64,000 bases of DNA from Opitutia bacterium ISCC 52 (GTDB taxonomy: Bacteria; Verrucomicrobiota; Verrucomicrobiia; Opitutales; UBA2995), in the NCBI GenBank assembly GCA_014529675.2, contig CP076040.1:1736001-1800000 (forward strand), read 5' to 3'. Under the pieces are notes generated by a model. That model made no database searches, was not told where the DNA came from, and saw only the letters and a list, made by a program, of their open reading frames with translations. Positions 1 to 8,996 of the stretch are shown one piece after another; the first letter of the stretch is position 1; each line of letters starts with the position of its first letter. Both the position numbers and the translations under genes were made by a program.

Positions 1-2326
1 TGGAAAACAGAAGGACCGAACCAAGAACACCATCAGCGCCCTGGTGGGCAACGATTCCTGCCATGCAACCGGGTTCAAGAAGATCCTCCACGATCTGAGG
101 CTCCGACCAGTTCGTAGCGCCATCGTCGCTATAGCTGGCAAGACGGCGGTTGCGTTCGTGTGAATTCCGCACGGTCATGATCACCCGCCCATCGGCCAAC
201 TGGGCTACGTTGGGTTCTCCGCCTTCACGGATTGCAAGGTCTCCGGCCTGCCAGCTGGCTCCGTTGTCATCGCTGAAAATTACGCTTGTTGCTTTTCGCA
301 GCGGAGCATTTTCTTCGTAGGTGGCCAGCCAAAAGGGTACTATTAATCGGCCATTCGCTAACTGAATTGCGTGTCCCGGGCCGGAAGCAATTGCCTGCCA
401 ATCTAGTTCATCCCGAAACTGATCCATGGCATAGGTAATCTCGACCGGTTTACTCCAGCTGAGTCCGTCATCTTTGCTTACCATGTAAAATGCACGGGCA
501 TATTCGACGCAGTAAACCATATGCACCAAACCGTCCTTACCGGCGATGACCATTGGGTTGTTGACGGTCTGCTCATCCGGACCTCCCATGTCCTTGCCTC
601 GTTTGCTTTCAGGCATATGAGGATTGCGCGGAAGCCTGGGACCCATATGAGCTACCTGCTTGGCCGGTGAAAACGTCTTTCCACCATCCGTGCTGCGCCG
701 CATATGTATTTCAATTTCACCCCGGTCAGCTTCCCTTAATTTCCTGGCTTCGCAGTAGGCGAGGATGGTTCCTTTGGCGGTGACGACGATGCCTGGAATT
801 CGATAGACGGAATAGCCGTCTGTTTTTTCCTCGAACAGCACTTGTTTGTTGAGGAAGGGTTCTTCGTTTGCTGCTGAGGCGAAGGCCTGCTGCTCATTCA
901 TTTTTGCCCGCAGCTCGTCCAGGACTCTGGAGTTGGCAGGTTCATCGACAACATTGGCGTTTTCGATCCGGTAGTCTCCTCGTGGTGTCACGCTCGATAC
1001 ATCGGTATAGTCGTAAAGTTCTTCCGCGATCACCTCGCGGGAAGAGAAATCAACCCAGCGTCCATAGCGGTGAGTGGGCGTGCGGATGGAATAGCCCATG
1101 ACTTCCGGTTCGCTCTTGCTGAAGGGGCGGGCGAACTGACTGCGGACGATGTCGCGGCCGGGGGCATTAGGGTTGTCCAGGAGATGACGAAAGCTCGTGC
1201 CATCCAGCGGCCAGGGGGTCTCCAATCCGGCCAGATCCGCCAGAGTTGGATAAAGATCAACAAGCTCGACCAAGGAATCCGTTGGTATCCCCGGTTGATC
1301 CATCCCGGGAATCCGGACGATCAAGGGGACCCGCGTGTCCAACTCGAAGTTGGTCCCTTTACACCAGCGTTGTGTTTCCCCCAGGGCAAAGCCATGGTCT
1401 CCCCACAGAACTACGATCGTGTTGTCCGCCTCACCCAACTCTTCCAGCTTCTCGAGCAGTTTCCCCACTTGCGTATCCACATAGCTGACACACGCGTAGT
1501 AACCGTGCCGAAGGATGCGGGTTTGCTCGGCATTGAGTTGCTCGTCCCGGGGCATGTCGACATAGCCTCCCAGTTCGCGGTGAAAATGGTAGGCTGATTC
1601 CGGGGCGTCTTTCACTTCCCTGGGTTCGCCTTCAAGGGCAAACGCCTCGGGGTCATACCAGTCCCAATATTTCTTGGGGGCGTTGAAGGGCAGGTGCGGC
1701 TTGAAGAATCCCACAGCGAGGAAGAAGGGTTTTTCCTGCAGGGATAACTCCTCCAGGGTCTTGATGGCCAGATTGGCCAGCTTGCCGTCCGTATAGCCGT
1801 CGTCCGGCACATCGGCTCTTTCGTAGGACGGGCCCTTGCCGGAATAACCTTGGTTTTCCGGCAGGTAGTAGTTCTTCCAATCTGGCTTATGGAGTATGGC
1901 CGGAGTCGTCCAGGATGCATCGTCCTTCTCCTTGGCATTGCCGCTGATGATCTTGCCCAGGCTGAGTGCGGTATAGCCGTGCCGCATAAAGGCTTGGGGC
2001 AGGGTAACGATGTCCGGCAAGGTGTCGCGAAACTTGTTGCGATTGTGCCAGACGCGGGTCTCATCGGGCAGTCGTCCAGTCAGGATAGAAGCCCGCGAAG
2101 GTCCGCAGACCGCCTGCTGGGTATAGGCCCCGGTGAACACGCGTCCGCTGGCGGCGAGCTGATCGATGTTCGGGGAAATGGCCAGGTCGTCCCCGTAACA
2201 CCCAAGGGCGGTCCGGAGGTCGTCGATGGCGATGAAGAGGACATTGGGGCGGTCGGAGTTGCCCGCGTGGCTGATCGCAGTCAAGCCCAGTAGGAAACCC
2301 AAAGTTATTCGGAGTATAAAGGCCAT
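1..2326 (-). CDS. Sulfatase-sialidase fusion protein, C-terminus beyond left edge
   Basis: Reading down from ATG at 2326, one frame stays open to base 1 (at least 775 residues). A signal peptide is followed by an iduronate-2-sulfatase-like domain: metal-site motif NVLFIAIDD, maturation motif CGPSR with Cys74 as the expected formylglycine, and a late GDHGF motif. After about residue 476 a second domain starts: the sialidase RIP motif at 509-511 and at least four Asp-box motifs (STDGGKTF, SKDDGLSW, SDDNGASW, SDDGATNW). I checked that CGPSR, the linker and an Asp box share one frame. The product should be exported and remove sulfate and perhaps sialic acid or a related sugar from glycans. It starts 2 bp after the preceding sialidase-like gene, so both are probably co-transcribed. 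The true end is not visible. Confidence 0.85.
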   Translation of the reverse strand, partial: MAFILRITLGFLLGLTAISHAGNSDRPNVLFIAIDDLRTALGCYGDDLAISPNIDQLAASGRVFTGAYTQQAVCGPSRASILTGRLPDETRVWHNRNKFRDTLPDIVTLPQAFMRHGYTALSLGKIISGNAKEKDDASWTTPAILHKPDWKNYYLPENQGYSGKGPSYERADVPDDGYTDGKLANLAIKTLEELSLQEKPFFLAVGFFKPHLPFNAPKKYWDWYDPEAFALEGEPREVKDAPESAYHFHRELGGYVDMPRDEQLNAEQTRILRHGYYACVSYVDTQVGKLLEKLEELGEADNTIVVLWGDHGFALGETQRWCKGTNFELDTRVPLIVRIPGMDQPGIPTDSLVELVDLYPTLADLAGLETPWPLDGTSFRHLLDNPNAPGRDIVRSQFARPFSKSEPEVMGYSIRTPTHRYGRWVDFSSREVIAEELYDYTDVSSVTPRGDYRIENANVVDEPANSRVLDELRAKMNEQQAFASAANEEPFLNKQVLFEEKTDGYSVYRIPGIVVTAKGTILAYCEARKLREADRGEIEIHMRRSTDGGKTFSPAKQVAHMGPRLPRNPHMPESKRGKDMGGPDEQTVNNPMVIAGKDGLVHMVYCVEYARAFYMVSKDDGLSWSKPVEITYAMDQFRDELDWQAIASGPGHAIQLANGRLIVPFWLATYEENAPLRKATSVIFSDDNGASWQAGDLAIREGGEPNVAQLADGRVIMTVRNSHERNRRLASYSDDGATNWSEPQIVEDLLEPGCMAGIVAHQGADGVLGSVLLFS

Positions 2327-2328
2327 AT

Positions 2329-3498
2329 CTACTGCAATTTGAGTTTCCCAAACAGAATCCGCGTGCGTGGCTGGGTTGCCGTGCCGCTGTCCCAAACAGC
2401 CCTCCAGTCGCCAGGAGCCACTTCGCAAAGCGTGGGGTATGAATTTTTGACCCCCATGTGGAAGAACGTCTTCTGCTCGCTCCACTCAGATCCCGTATCT
2501 TTTGTTTTGTAGCGAAGTGAGGTCCGACCGCCTTGGGGAAAATCCGGCCAGGTATAATCGCGCTGAGCAGGTCCATCGCTGTATACATATATATGGCCCC
2601 CGTCGGACGCTTGATCGAAAAATCCCTTAGCCTTTGCATTGTGTAGTTCAGGTTCCGCTTTGGCTACGCTCCAGGTATGGCCGCCGTCCGTGCTGACACT
2701 CGAGTAAGCTCTCGGGGGATCCGTAGTTAAACTGGTGTCATCGTAATTAGCGGTGCGCATAACAATCTTAAGCCCGTTCCCCCATGGAGCGAGGTTTCCT
2801 TCGTGTAGGAAAACCCGGGCTTTGGTGGGCTGAGGAATGTAAGCTTCCAATTCCCATTCCAAGAGACTGGTGCTGCTCAGTATGAAGTGATCGCGGCTGC
2901 CGCGCGGATCGGATCCGAGCGTGTTGCGGTGAGCGGGAAGTAAAAAGCGTTTCTTGCCGTCAATGACGGTCTCCACGACGCCTGCATTCGTGATCAGTGG
3001 ACCCGTGTAATGCACGGCCAATTCGACTTGCGTCCATGAGCGGCCGCCATCCGCAGTAAATGCGCCGACGAGATGGGACTCCTCACTGTTCTCTTGCTTA
3101 ATCGAGCAACGCATAGCGAAACACCAAACCACATTCTGATCGCTCGGCTTGAAAAGCACCGGATTCGCGTAGCCAAATTGGATGTCGCCTTGTTTCTCGT
3201 TGTGATCGAATACTGCGATCGGTTCATCCCAGGTATCGCCATCGTTTCTCGACACCATGGCAAAAATATCGCCCATGTCTTTTTTTCCATTGGTCATCGC
3301 ACCAAAGGCCACAATCAGGTGGTTCTTTTTCCATTGGGTGATGAATGGCTGCCAAACCCGCCAGGAATCGGGATGTTGGTCTACATGGCGCAGCTGCTGG
3401 ACATCCGTCACATCGCCCTCGTACTCGGTAAAGTCGGAAGCGATGATCATCGAGGTCGTAAGCAACAGGGGCAACAAGAGAAATACAATGCTTTTCAT
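2329..3498 (-). CDS. Secreted sialidase-like (BNR repeat) protein
   Basis: About 389 residues from ATG 3498, chosen because it opens directly into a signal peptide (MKSIVFLLLPLLLTTSMIIA); an upstream in-frame start at 3573 would add 25 residues without export character. The rest is a six-bladed-propeller-like sequence with Asp-box motifs (RNDGDTW, TADGGRSW, STDGGHTW), typical of exo-sialidases and related BNR proteins. I do not see a complete canonical sialidase catalytic set, so it may act on another sugar or only bind. The stop is 2 bp before the sulfatase-sialidase fusion, suggesting one transcript acting on the same sialylated or sulfated substrate. Confidence 0.8.
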   Translation of the reverse strand: MKSIVFLLLPLLLTTSMIIASDFTEYEGDVTDVQQLRHVDQHPDSWRVWQPFITQWKKNHLIVAFGAMTNGKKDMGDIFAMVSRNDGDTWDEPIAVFDHNEKQGDIQFGYANPVLFKPSDQNVVWCFAMRCSIKQENSEESHLVGAFTADGGRSWTQVELAVHYTGPLITNAGVVETVIDGKKRFLLPAHRNTLGSDPRGSRDHFILSSTSLLEWELEAYIPQPTKARVFLHEGNLAPWGNGLKIVMRTANYDDTSLTTDPPRAYSSVSTDGGHTWSVAKAEPELHNAKAKGFFDQASDGGHIYVYSDGPAQRDYTWPDFPQGGRTSLRYKTKDTGSEWSEQKTFFHMGVKNSYPTLCEVAPGDWRAVWDSGTATQPRTRILFGKLKLQ

Positions 3499-3801
3499 TT
3501 CACAGATCATTGGCTTCACAAGCAAAATGGACAAACGGATATTAACTGGTCTATTAAGCATACAAATGAGCACTCAGATCCTCATATAGGGATCATGGCT
3601 GGGCTCTTTTTTTTTACTTCTTCACTTCGTCGATGGAGTCAGGGGCTTGGGATAGCGGCCCAGCTCATCGACTTGGCTGCCATATTCCTGCCAAAAACGG
3701 TGCAGAAATATGCAATTCAGTGCAAGGTTTTGACGAACCCAAAAAATACCTTATCTGATGATATAATTTGCTAGCTGTGGATGAATCGCAGTGTGAGGAT
3801 T

Positions 3802-3830
3802 AATTGGGCGATTTTTAATCGCACCCAATT
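3802..3830. repeat. Hairpin-forming palindrome
   Basis: AATTGGG-CGATT pairs with AATCG-CA-CCCAATT: 12 base pairs with a 2-nt bulge and a TTT loop. No U-tract follows on either strand, so it is not an obvious intrinsic terminator. It could be an operator or a structured RNA end. Confidence 0.55.
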
Positions 3831-3953
3831 ACTGAATGTTACTACCCACTTCGTTCTAAACGACTTTCATTACTCCAAGAGCCAATTAATCAGAGTTATC
3901 AAACAAGGGTAGGGAAGATGTTGAGGGAGTCCTGCTTCCGACTTTCTATATGC

Positions 3954-3979
3954 AATTTGCTAATTCAAATTAGCAAATT
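3954..3979. repeat. Perfect 10-bp AT-rich inverted repeat
   Basis: AATTTGCTAA and its exact reverse complement TTAGCAAATT are separated by the 6-nt loop TTCAAA. It lies in gene-free DNA between the sialidase operon and the tRNA. A dimeric regulator site is possible; no regulator gene is adjacent. Confidence 0.55.
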
Positions 3980-4159
3980 ACCCGCAATGATTTAGAGAGG
4001 GAAAAAATTGAGGATTTATAATTACTTATGAACCAGTTGTTTAGAGCAGTAGTTATCTTTGATCGAGGTAGCCGTACAGTTGGGATCGATAAGCCTCCTT
4101 TTCATTTAGAGTGAGAGGTAAATGGCGTGCCATGCATAGCCGATCGGGAGTAACATTGG

Positions 4160-4220
4160 CCCTACTTCGCTAAAGCTTCGAAGGGCATCCATCGCCTAGG
4201 TGGTACTACGGCGACGGATG
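4160..4220 (-). repeat. Compound hairpin element directly after tRNA-Leu
   Basis: On the minus strand, immediately downstream of the tRNA, CATCCGTCGCC pairs with GGCGATGGATG (10 of 11 positions) around a 13-nt loop. A second inverted arrangement follows, with GCCCT and AGGGC bracketing a CTTCG-rich core. The first arm overlaps the encoded CCA tail. It may end tRNA transcription or guide 3' processing, or be a REP-like element inserted at the tRNA end. There is no U-tract. Confidence 0.5.
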
Positions 4221-4303
4221 GTGCTCAGAGCGGGAGTTGAACCCGCACGCCTTGCGGCACACGCCCCTCAAGCGTGCGTGTCTACCAATTCCACCACCTG
4301 AGC
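4219..4303 (-). tRNA. tRNA-Leu (anticodon GAG)
   Basis: The minus strand folds as a class II tRNA. The acceptor arm GCTCAGG pairs with TCTGAGC (one G-T wobble), followed by discriminator A and an encoded CCA at 4219-4221. The D-arm holds TGGTAGA. The anticodon stem CACGC/GCGTG encloses loop TTGAGGG, giving anticodon GAG. A long variable arm and the T-loop GTTCAACTC complete it. It reads leucine CUC/CUU codons. Confidence 0.95.
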
Positions 4304-4524
4304 ATACTAAAAAAAGGAACGGGAAATAAGTAAGATTCGTTCAGCTCATGCAACCAAATTGTCACAAAAGTTTTTTCTTTTTAATCTCGAACCTGGGAGA
4401 GGACCCGCTTTTCATGGGTGCCTTCTTTTAACGACTACAAACAAACGACTGATTCTGGCCTTATATTTGCGTTGTACGAGTAGGCAGATCCCCCTTTTGG
4501 TTACTCTACAATTTCCTCATTCCT

Positions 4525-6678
4525 ATGGACAAGGACCCCACATCTTCTGACGAACTCCCACCCGAAACTGATTCAACGGCCGCCGCTGAAGAACCTAAGC
4601 AGGAACCTGAGGTTCCATCTTCACCGCCTGAGAAGCCGGTGAAAGCTGAAGAGAGTGAAGAGGAAACTGCCCCAAAGAAGCCCGTTGCGAAACAAGCGGA
4701 GGCTGAGGCTGAGCCGAAAGTTGAGGAAAAGACTGAAGAGCCAGCCTTTGTTTCGGAAGGCGACTCAGGTATCGATCTGAGTGCACTGCAGGGATTTGAT
4801 TTTGGAACCAGTTGGAGTGAATCTAAACCTTTAGGAGGCGGAGGAAAATCTTTCGACCGGCGTCCCGGCCGTGGGAGTCGTCCTCCTCGAGGAGATCGTT
4901 CTGACCGTAAAGACAGACGTTCTTTTAAGCCCGGTGGATTTCGGAAGGGACCACGGAGAGATGATCGTGATCAGGGAGGTCGACCTGACAGACAGGGCCA
5001 AGGTAGTAGGCACCAGGGACGTCCGGATATTCCAAAGAAGGTGGTCGAGGTATCCTTTTATCCTGAGGAAAATGGGTTCAAAGCACTCTGTAAGGCTCTT
5101 AGGATTTCTACAATCACCTACGAACTATTTGATATTGCCCGCACGATTCTGGAGAAAGACGAACGATTCTACATGATCATTCGTCCTGTTGATGCCAAAG
5201 GTGCTCCAGATGAAGAAGCATGCCTCTACGTGAGCGAAGCAGATGGAATTCCATTCCAATTTAAAGATGCGGCTTTGCAGCATGCACTCGCAAATTGCCT
5301 GGATCACTTTTTTACCTCTGAAATGAAGGAAGTAGAGCCGCCGTCCGGTTCGTTTAGTGCTATTCGCAAATGCGGGTTTACGGGCGAGTTGTTAGGCCCT
5401 CCTAATTTTCATAGAATCCAGAAGATCATGGCTGACCACCATGCATCGCGTCTTTCCAATATGCCATACGCCAAATTCGAATCGCGGATCGAGTCTGTGA
5501 CTGAGGAGGAGGTTATTGCTGAGTGGCTGGAAAAAATGAAGACCCAAACCTCTTACACCTTGAAGGAGGAGTTCGGGGAAGCACGAGGTTTTGAAGACGG
5601 CGAAACAGCCAGAGCTTTCATCAAAGCAAACCTTGCTGATAAGCTGGTACTTGAATTGAAAAGCGCTAGAGTTGAGGGTTCTCAGATTTTCAAAGTCAAA
5701 GATGGCTTACTCAGGGCCAATCTTGAGTTTTCCTGGGAACGACAAAAGCGATTTCCTTTGGATACCGCGAATCTCTTAAGAGGTCGCCTTCGTCGTAAGA
5801 AGTTTGCTCTCTATAAGAAGGGCTCCAAGGGTGTATCCTATGTCTGTGCGGTGAAGCGTAGATTTCGTGAACCCAATGAATCATTCTCAGATGCGATCCA
5901 AGAATTGCTTACATTCCTGGATGCGAATGGTGGCATGGCTGTGAAAGACCTGTCTGAAAAATATTTGAGATTTACCACGGTGGCTGCAGAAGGAGAGGAG
6001 CCTGTTGTATTGACGGATGAACAGCAGGCGAAGCACAAGGCCATGACGATGGATTTTCAGTGGCTTCTAAAGGAGGGGTACATTGCTGAATATTCTAATG
6101 GAACTATTTTTGCACATCCTCCTGCTGCTCCAGGAGAAGGTGTGGTGCCTCCAAAGGCCGGTAAACCTGCAGCAAAGGAATCGAAACCCAAAGAACCTTC
6201 GAAAGCCGAAGCATCTCCCGAAGCCGCTGTAATAGAATCTCCTGCTGAGGTGGCTACCCCTGATGAGTCCCCATCAAAGGATTCTGACTCAGCTCCCAAA
6301 GAGGATGCAGAGCCAGTTGATGAGGTATCCAAGGAACCGGCTCCATCTGCTGAACCGGATGAAGCCAAGGAATCGGACACAGAGAATGCGGAAGAAGTAG
6401 CTGTTGCTGAGGCTCCAGAACCAGACGTTGTTGAGGTGCCTGCAGAATCTGAAGCTCCAGCTGAAGAGGTTGTTCCTGAGACTGTTACTGAAACAGTCGA
6501 AAGTGATGAAGAAACTGAAGCGCCTAGCGAAAGTTCTGACGCTCCTGAAGTGGTTGAGGACAAAAGTTCGAAAGAGCCAGAAGCAAATTCAGAAGGCGAT
6601 ACTGAGAGTGAAGACAACTCTGAAGAAGATAAGTCTTCCGAAGAACCTGAAGGTGAGTCTAAGTCTGCAAAGAGTTAG
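4525..6678 (+). CDS. Large protein with disordered charged ends, possible nucleic-acid binder
   Basis: 717 residues, not matched to a named family. Residues 1-75 are acidic and Pro/Ala/Glu-rich. Residues about 100-170 are an Arg/Gly/Asp-rich tract (RRPGRGSRPPRGDRSDRKD and similar) like RGG boxes. Residues about 170-535 look folded, with alternating helix and strand patterns. Residues 540-717 are again a long Glu/Ser/Pro/Ala-rich acidic tail. No signal peptide or membrane segment is visible, so it is probably cytosolic. The RGG-like tract suggests RNA or DNA binding; this is inference. No purine-rich ribosome site precedes ATG 4525. Its end overlaps the end of convergent tsaE by 4 bp. Confidence 0.75.
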   Translation: MDKDPTSSDELPPETDSTAAAEEPKQEPEVPSSPPEKPVKAEESEEETAPKKPVAKQAEAEAEPKVEEKTEEPAFVSEGDSGIDLSALQGFDFGTSWSESKPLGGGGKSFDRRPGRGSRPPRGDRSDRKDRRSFKPGGFRKGPRRDDRDQGGRPDRQGQGSRHQGRPDIPKKVVEVSFYPEENGFKALCKALRISTITYELFDIARTILEKDERFYMIIRPVDAKGAPDEEACLYVSEADGIPFQFKDAALQHALANCLDHFFTSEMKEVEPPSGSFSAIRKCGFTGELLGPPNFHRIQKIMADHHASRLSNMPYAKFESRIESVTEEEVIAEWLEKMKTQTSYTLKEEFGEARGFEDGETARAFIKANLADKLVLELKSARVEGSQIFKVKDGLLRANLEFSWERQKRFPLDTANLLRGRLRRKKFALYKKGSKGVSYVCAVKRRFREPNESFSDAIQELLTFLDANGGMAVKDLSEKYLRFTTVAAEGEEPVVLTDEQQAKHKAMTMDFQWLLKEGYIAEYSNGTIFAHPPAAPGEGVVPPKAGKPAAKESKPKEPSKAEASPEAAVIESPAEVATPDESPSKDSDSAPKEDAEPVDEVSKEPAPSAEPDEAKESDTENAEEVAVAEAPEPDVVEVPAESEAPAEEVVPETVTETVESDEETEAPSESSDAPEVVEDKSSKEPEANSEGDTESEDNSEEDKSSEEPEGESKSAKS

Positions 6679-7121
6679 AGCGATTCTGGTGTTCTCAGTT
6701 TTATAGTGTGCGAATGGTCATCCTCTATATCGAACTCGAGTAACCAGGTATTTTCATCCATCCAGCCATCGACTTTCTCTGGCCATTCAATAGCCAGGCA
6801 AAAAGGTGGTTTTAAGAATTCGTCGATAAGTAGGTCTTCTGCCTGGGAGGGATGATTGAGTCGATAGGCGTCCAAGTGGACTAGCTGCCGATTGCCTTGG
6901 TAGATTGAATACAGATTAAAGGTGGGGGATTTTACAGACTCCTGGATGCCCCATGCTTTTGCCAATCCTTGCACAAAGGTTGTTTTTCCCGTACCCAAAG
7001 TTCCTGACAGTTTGAGTGCGAGATTAATGGGCAATACAGAGGCAAGCTCAGCTGCGTAAGACTGCGTCTGTTCTGGAGACTGGGTCGTAATGCCCGATTT
7101 GAATTTATCTAAAATGCTCAT
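6675..7121 (-). CDS. tsaE: tRNA threonylcarbamoyladenosine biosynthesis ATPase TsaE
   Basis: 148 residues, the usual TsaE length. It has the P-loop GTLGTGKT at residues 40-47, the following TTFVQGLA helix, SPTFNLYSIYQG in the switch region, and the conserved HLDAYRL and AIEWPEK segments. In other bacteria TsaE works with TsaB and TsaD to make t6A37 in ANN-decoding tRNAs. It overlaps the 3' end of thiL by 17 bp, and a GGGGA-rich stretch precedes its ATG, so translation is probably coupled in a thiL-tsaE operon. Confidence 0.93.
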   Translation of the reverse strand: MSILDKFKSGITTQSPEQTQSYAAELASVLPINLALKLSGTLGTGKTTFVQGLAKAWGIQESVKSPTFNLYSIYQGNRQLVHLDAYRLNHPSQAEDLLIDEFLKPPFCLAIEWPEKVDGWMDENTWLLEFDIEDDHSHTIKLRTPESL

Positions 7122-8073
7122 GCCCTGGTCCCCTTGTGGGAGAATAAGAACCTATGTATCGGATAGGATGATTTTCTTCCGTTTCTGGAGTCATTACTTT
7201 TCCAATACAGGTGATTTTCGTGTTAAACTGATCACTCCAATCCCTTATAAAATCACTCGGGTTTACCGCAGAGTTCAGCGTGAAGAGTAGTTCGTAATCC
7301 TCTCCGTCTGTAAGTGCATGATCAATGGCTTCTTTTTCTGATTCTTTGGCTAAAGCGATGCCATCGTCACTTATCGGGATAGTGTCCGTATCAACTTCAA
7401 AGATACAGTTCGGTGGACACAGGTGAAGCAGGTCGGTTGCTAGTCCGTCTGATAGATCCATCCCGGAACTGACACTCGCCTGCTTTATGAGCCATGCTCC
7501 TTCCTTCAGTCGAGGTGTAAATTGTAAATGCTTTTTCAGTATGCTGCCTCCGAGGGAACCCGTTACCCATAAAGTATCATCGCTCTTTGCTGATTTCCGA
7601 GTTAGGTTTCTCTCCGCACTGTTACCGAGAAGAGTTAAGGTAAATGCAAGGTCCTGGAATGTAGAAGTAATATCGCCACCCACTATCTTTACTTCGAATT
7701 GCTCAGCGCAATTTCTGAGCCCGTTATAGAAACCATTCAACCAATGCAGGGAAGTCGTAGGTGGCAGCAGGCAGGCGAGGACAGCCTGACCGGGCAAAGC
7801 TCCCATTGCAGCTAAGTCGCTCAGATTTCTTTTTAATAACTTCGCGCCCACTGCCTCAGCTGATGCAGTCTTATCGAAATGTTTGCCGTAGACTAAGGAA
7901 TCTTTGGTTAGGATTCGTTGACCGACATGTGCGGGGACGATGGCTGCATCATCTCCCATTCCTTCTGGGGAGGGTGGGTTGCTATCTCCCAGCCATTCCT
8001 CAATGTGGCGGATCAGCGCTTGCTCGCCTACGTGTTGAACTTGTTGATCTGCTTGATCTGTGAATGGATTCAT
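7105..8073 (-). CDS. thiL: Thiamine-monophosphate kinase
   Basis: 322 residues with the AIR-synthase-related fold. It shows GMGDDAAIV near the N-terminus, TKDSLVYGKHF, NLSDLAAMGA, the GGDITS metal-binding motif, SSGMDLSDGLATDL, and the late DGEDYELLF motif. ThiL phosphorylates thiamine monophosphate to thiamine diphosphate using ATP. Its start overlaps the end of the CPBP protease gene (ATGA overlap), and its end overlaps tsaE, so the three form an operon. No other thiamine genes are present. Confidence 0.94.
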   Translation of the reverse strand: MNPFTDQADQQVQHVGEQALIRHIEEWLGDSNPPSPEGMGDDAAIVPAHVGQRILTKDSLVYGKHFDKTASAEAVGAKLLKRNLSDLAAMGALPGQAVLACLLPPTTSLHWLNGFYNGLRNCAEQFEVKIVGGDITSTFQDLAFTLTLLGNSAERNLTRKSAKSDDTLWVTGSLGGSILKKHLQFTPRLKEGAWLIKQASVSSGMDLSDGLATDLLHLCPPNCIFEVDTDTIPISDDGIALAKESEKEAIDHALTDGEDYELLFTLNSAVNPSDFIRDWSDQFNTKITCIGKVMTPETEENHPIRYIGSYSPTRGPGHEHFR

Positions 8074-8906
8074 GATTCCAGTAACATCAAAGTCACCAAG
8101 GTGTTTCCGTTAAAGAAAGCATGAAGAATAATGGGGACGCAGAGGTTGCCCGTCTTTTGGTAGGTCCGGCATAACCAGAATCCCAATACAAAAAGAGGGA
8201 GAAAGCTGTGCCAATTGAAGTGCATTCCAGCAAATAAAAGGCTGGATACTAAAGCCGCCATAGTCGGGCTCAAATAGCCTTTGAGACTGCGGTATAGGAA
8301 GGCTCGAAAGAATAACTCTTCCGAGAGTGGTGCCAATACAACGGCAAGGAATGCAATCGCCAAAAACATGGGAGATATCGACATGCCTGCTACTTGGTTG
8401 ACGAGATCCTGTGGTTCTTGGGGCAAATTAAAAAATTCCAATAGAAGCGGCCACACATAACCTACTCCTAGTAGTATTGGAATAACTGCCATGAAGTAGA
8501 ACAGGGACTTTCCGATCAGAGGAATAGGGCCGTAATTAATCGAATTTATCGGAACATTACTATCTAGATTAAAGTATCTATAAAACCCAAACAGACTAGC
8601 CAGGATGGTTAGATGCATGGGGAAACCGAAAATGAAGAAATGGGCGTCTGCGATTTCTTCGGTGCCCAATAGGAGTTTGTAGGCTTCTACTGTTAGTGCC
8701 CCGGTACCAAATACTAAGAGGTATATGAAGGTTGGTATGAGGGCTATGTCCAATCCCTTGATATTCCATGGTTCAAGAGAAACATCAGGATGAAGAGAGG
8801 GTGTCTTGGATTTGAAAAACAAGTCTTTGCCCAGGCAAAAGAATCCCAACACCACAATAATGGAGTAGTAAGTGGCTAGTGATGGGTTAATCTCTTCGAT
8901 GTTCAT
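8070..8906 (-). CDS. CPBP-family intramembrane metalloprotease
   Basis: 278 residues with about eight hydrophobic segments. The CPBP (CAAX protease/Abi) signature is present: EELFFR with Glu196, Glu197 and Arg201, followed by the second motif FAGMHFNW with His229. Such inner-membrane proteins act as proteases in bacteriocin tolerance, protein maturation or signalling; the substrate here is unknown. It overlaps thiL by 4 bp and seems to be the first gene of the CPBP-thiL-tsaE operon. Confidence 0.88.
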   Translation of the reverse strand: MNIEEINPSLATYYSIIVVLGFFCLGKDLFFKSKTPSLHPDVSLEPWNIKGLDIALIPTFIYLLVFGTGALTVEAYKLLLGTEEIADAHFFIFGFPMHLTILASLFGFYRYFNLDSNVPINSINYGPIPLIGKSLFYFMAVIPILLGVGYVWPLLLEFFNLPQEPQDLVNQVAGMSISPMFLAIAFLAVVLAPLSEELFFRAFLYRSLKGYLSPTMAALVSSLLFAGMHFNWHSFLPLFVLGFWLCRTYQKTGNLCVPIILHAFFNGNTLVTLMLLES

Positions 8907-8996
8907 TGGGAATCAGGAAAAGTGATCATTGTCTCTTCGAATGCAAATCAAATGGCTAGCAAGAACTCGGATTTAATGGGATTATATTCCAAGACT

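Larger units (their letters stand above)
3499..4157. other. Non-coding AT-rich stretch with palindromes
   Basis: No convincing protein gene lies between the sialidase-like start and the tRNA. Open frames here lack start context or family resemblance and mostly mirror the gene beside them. The stretch is AT-rich and holds two clear palindromes, listed separately. It probably contains the promoter of the minus-strand sialidase operon, but I could not assign -35 and -10 boxes with confidence. Confidence 0.5.

Noticed and set aside
3725-3775. TTGACG and TATAAT on the plus strand near 3729-3770
   Set aside because: The spacing is about 26 bp and no gene follows, so it is not a convincing promoter.
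6057-6617. Ser/Ala-rich 186-codon frame opposite the 4525 gene
   Set aside because: It is the complement of the acidic tail, whose composition leaves the opposite frame open by chance.
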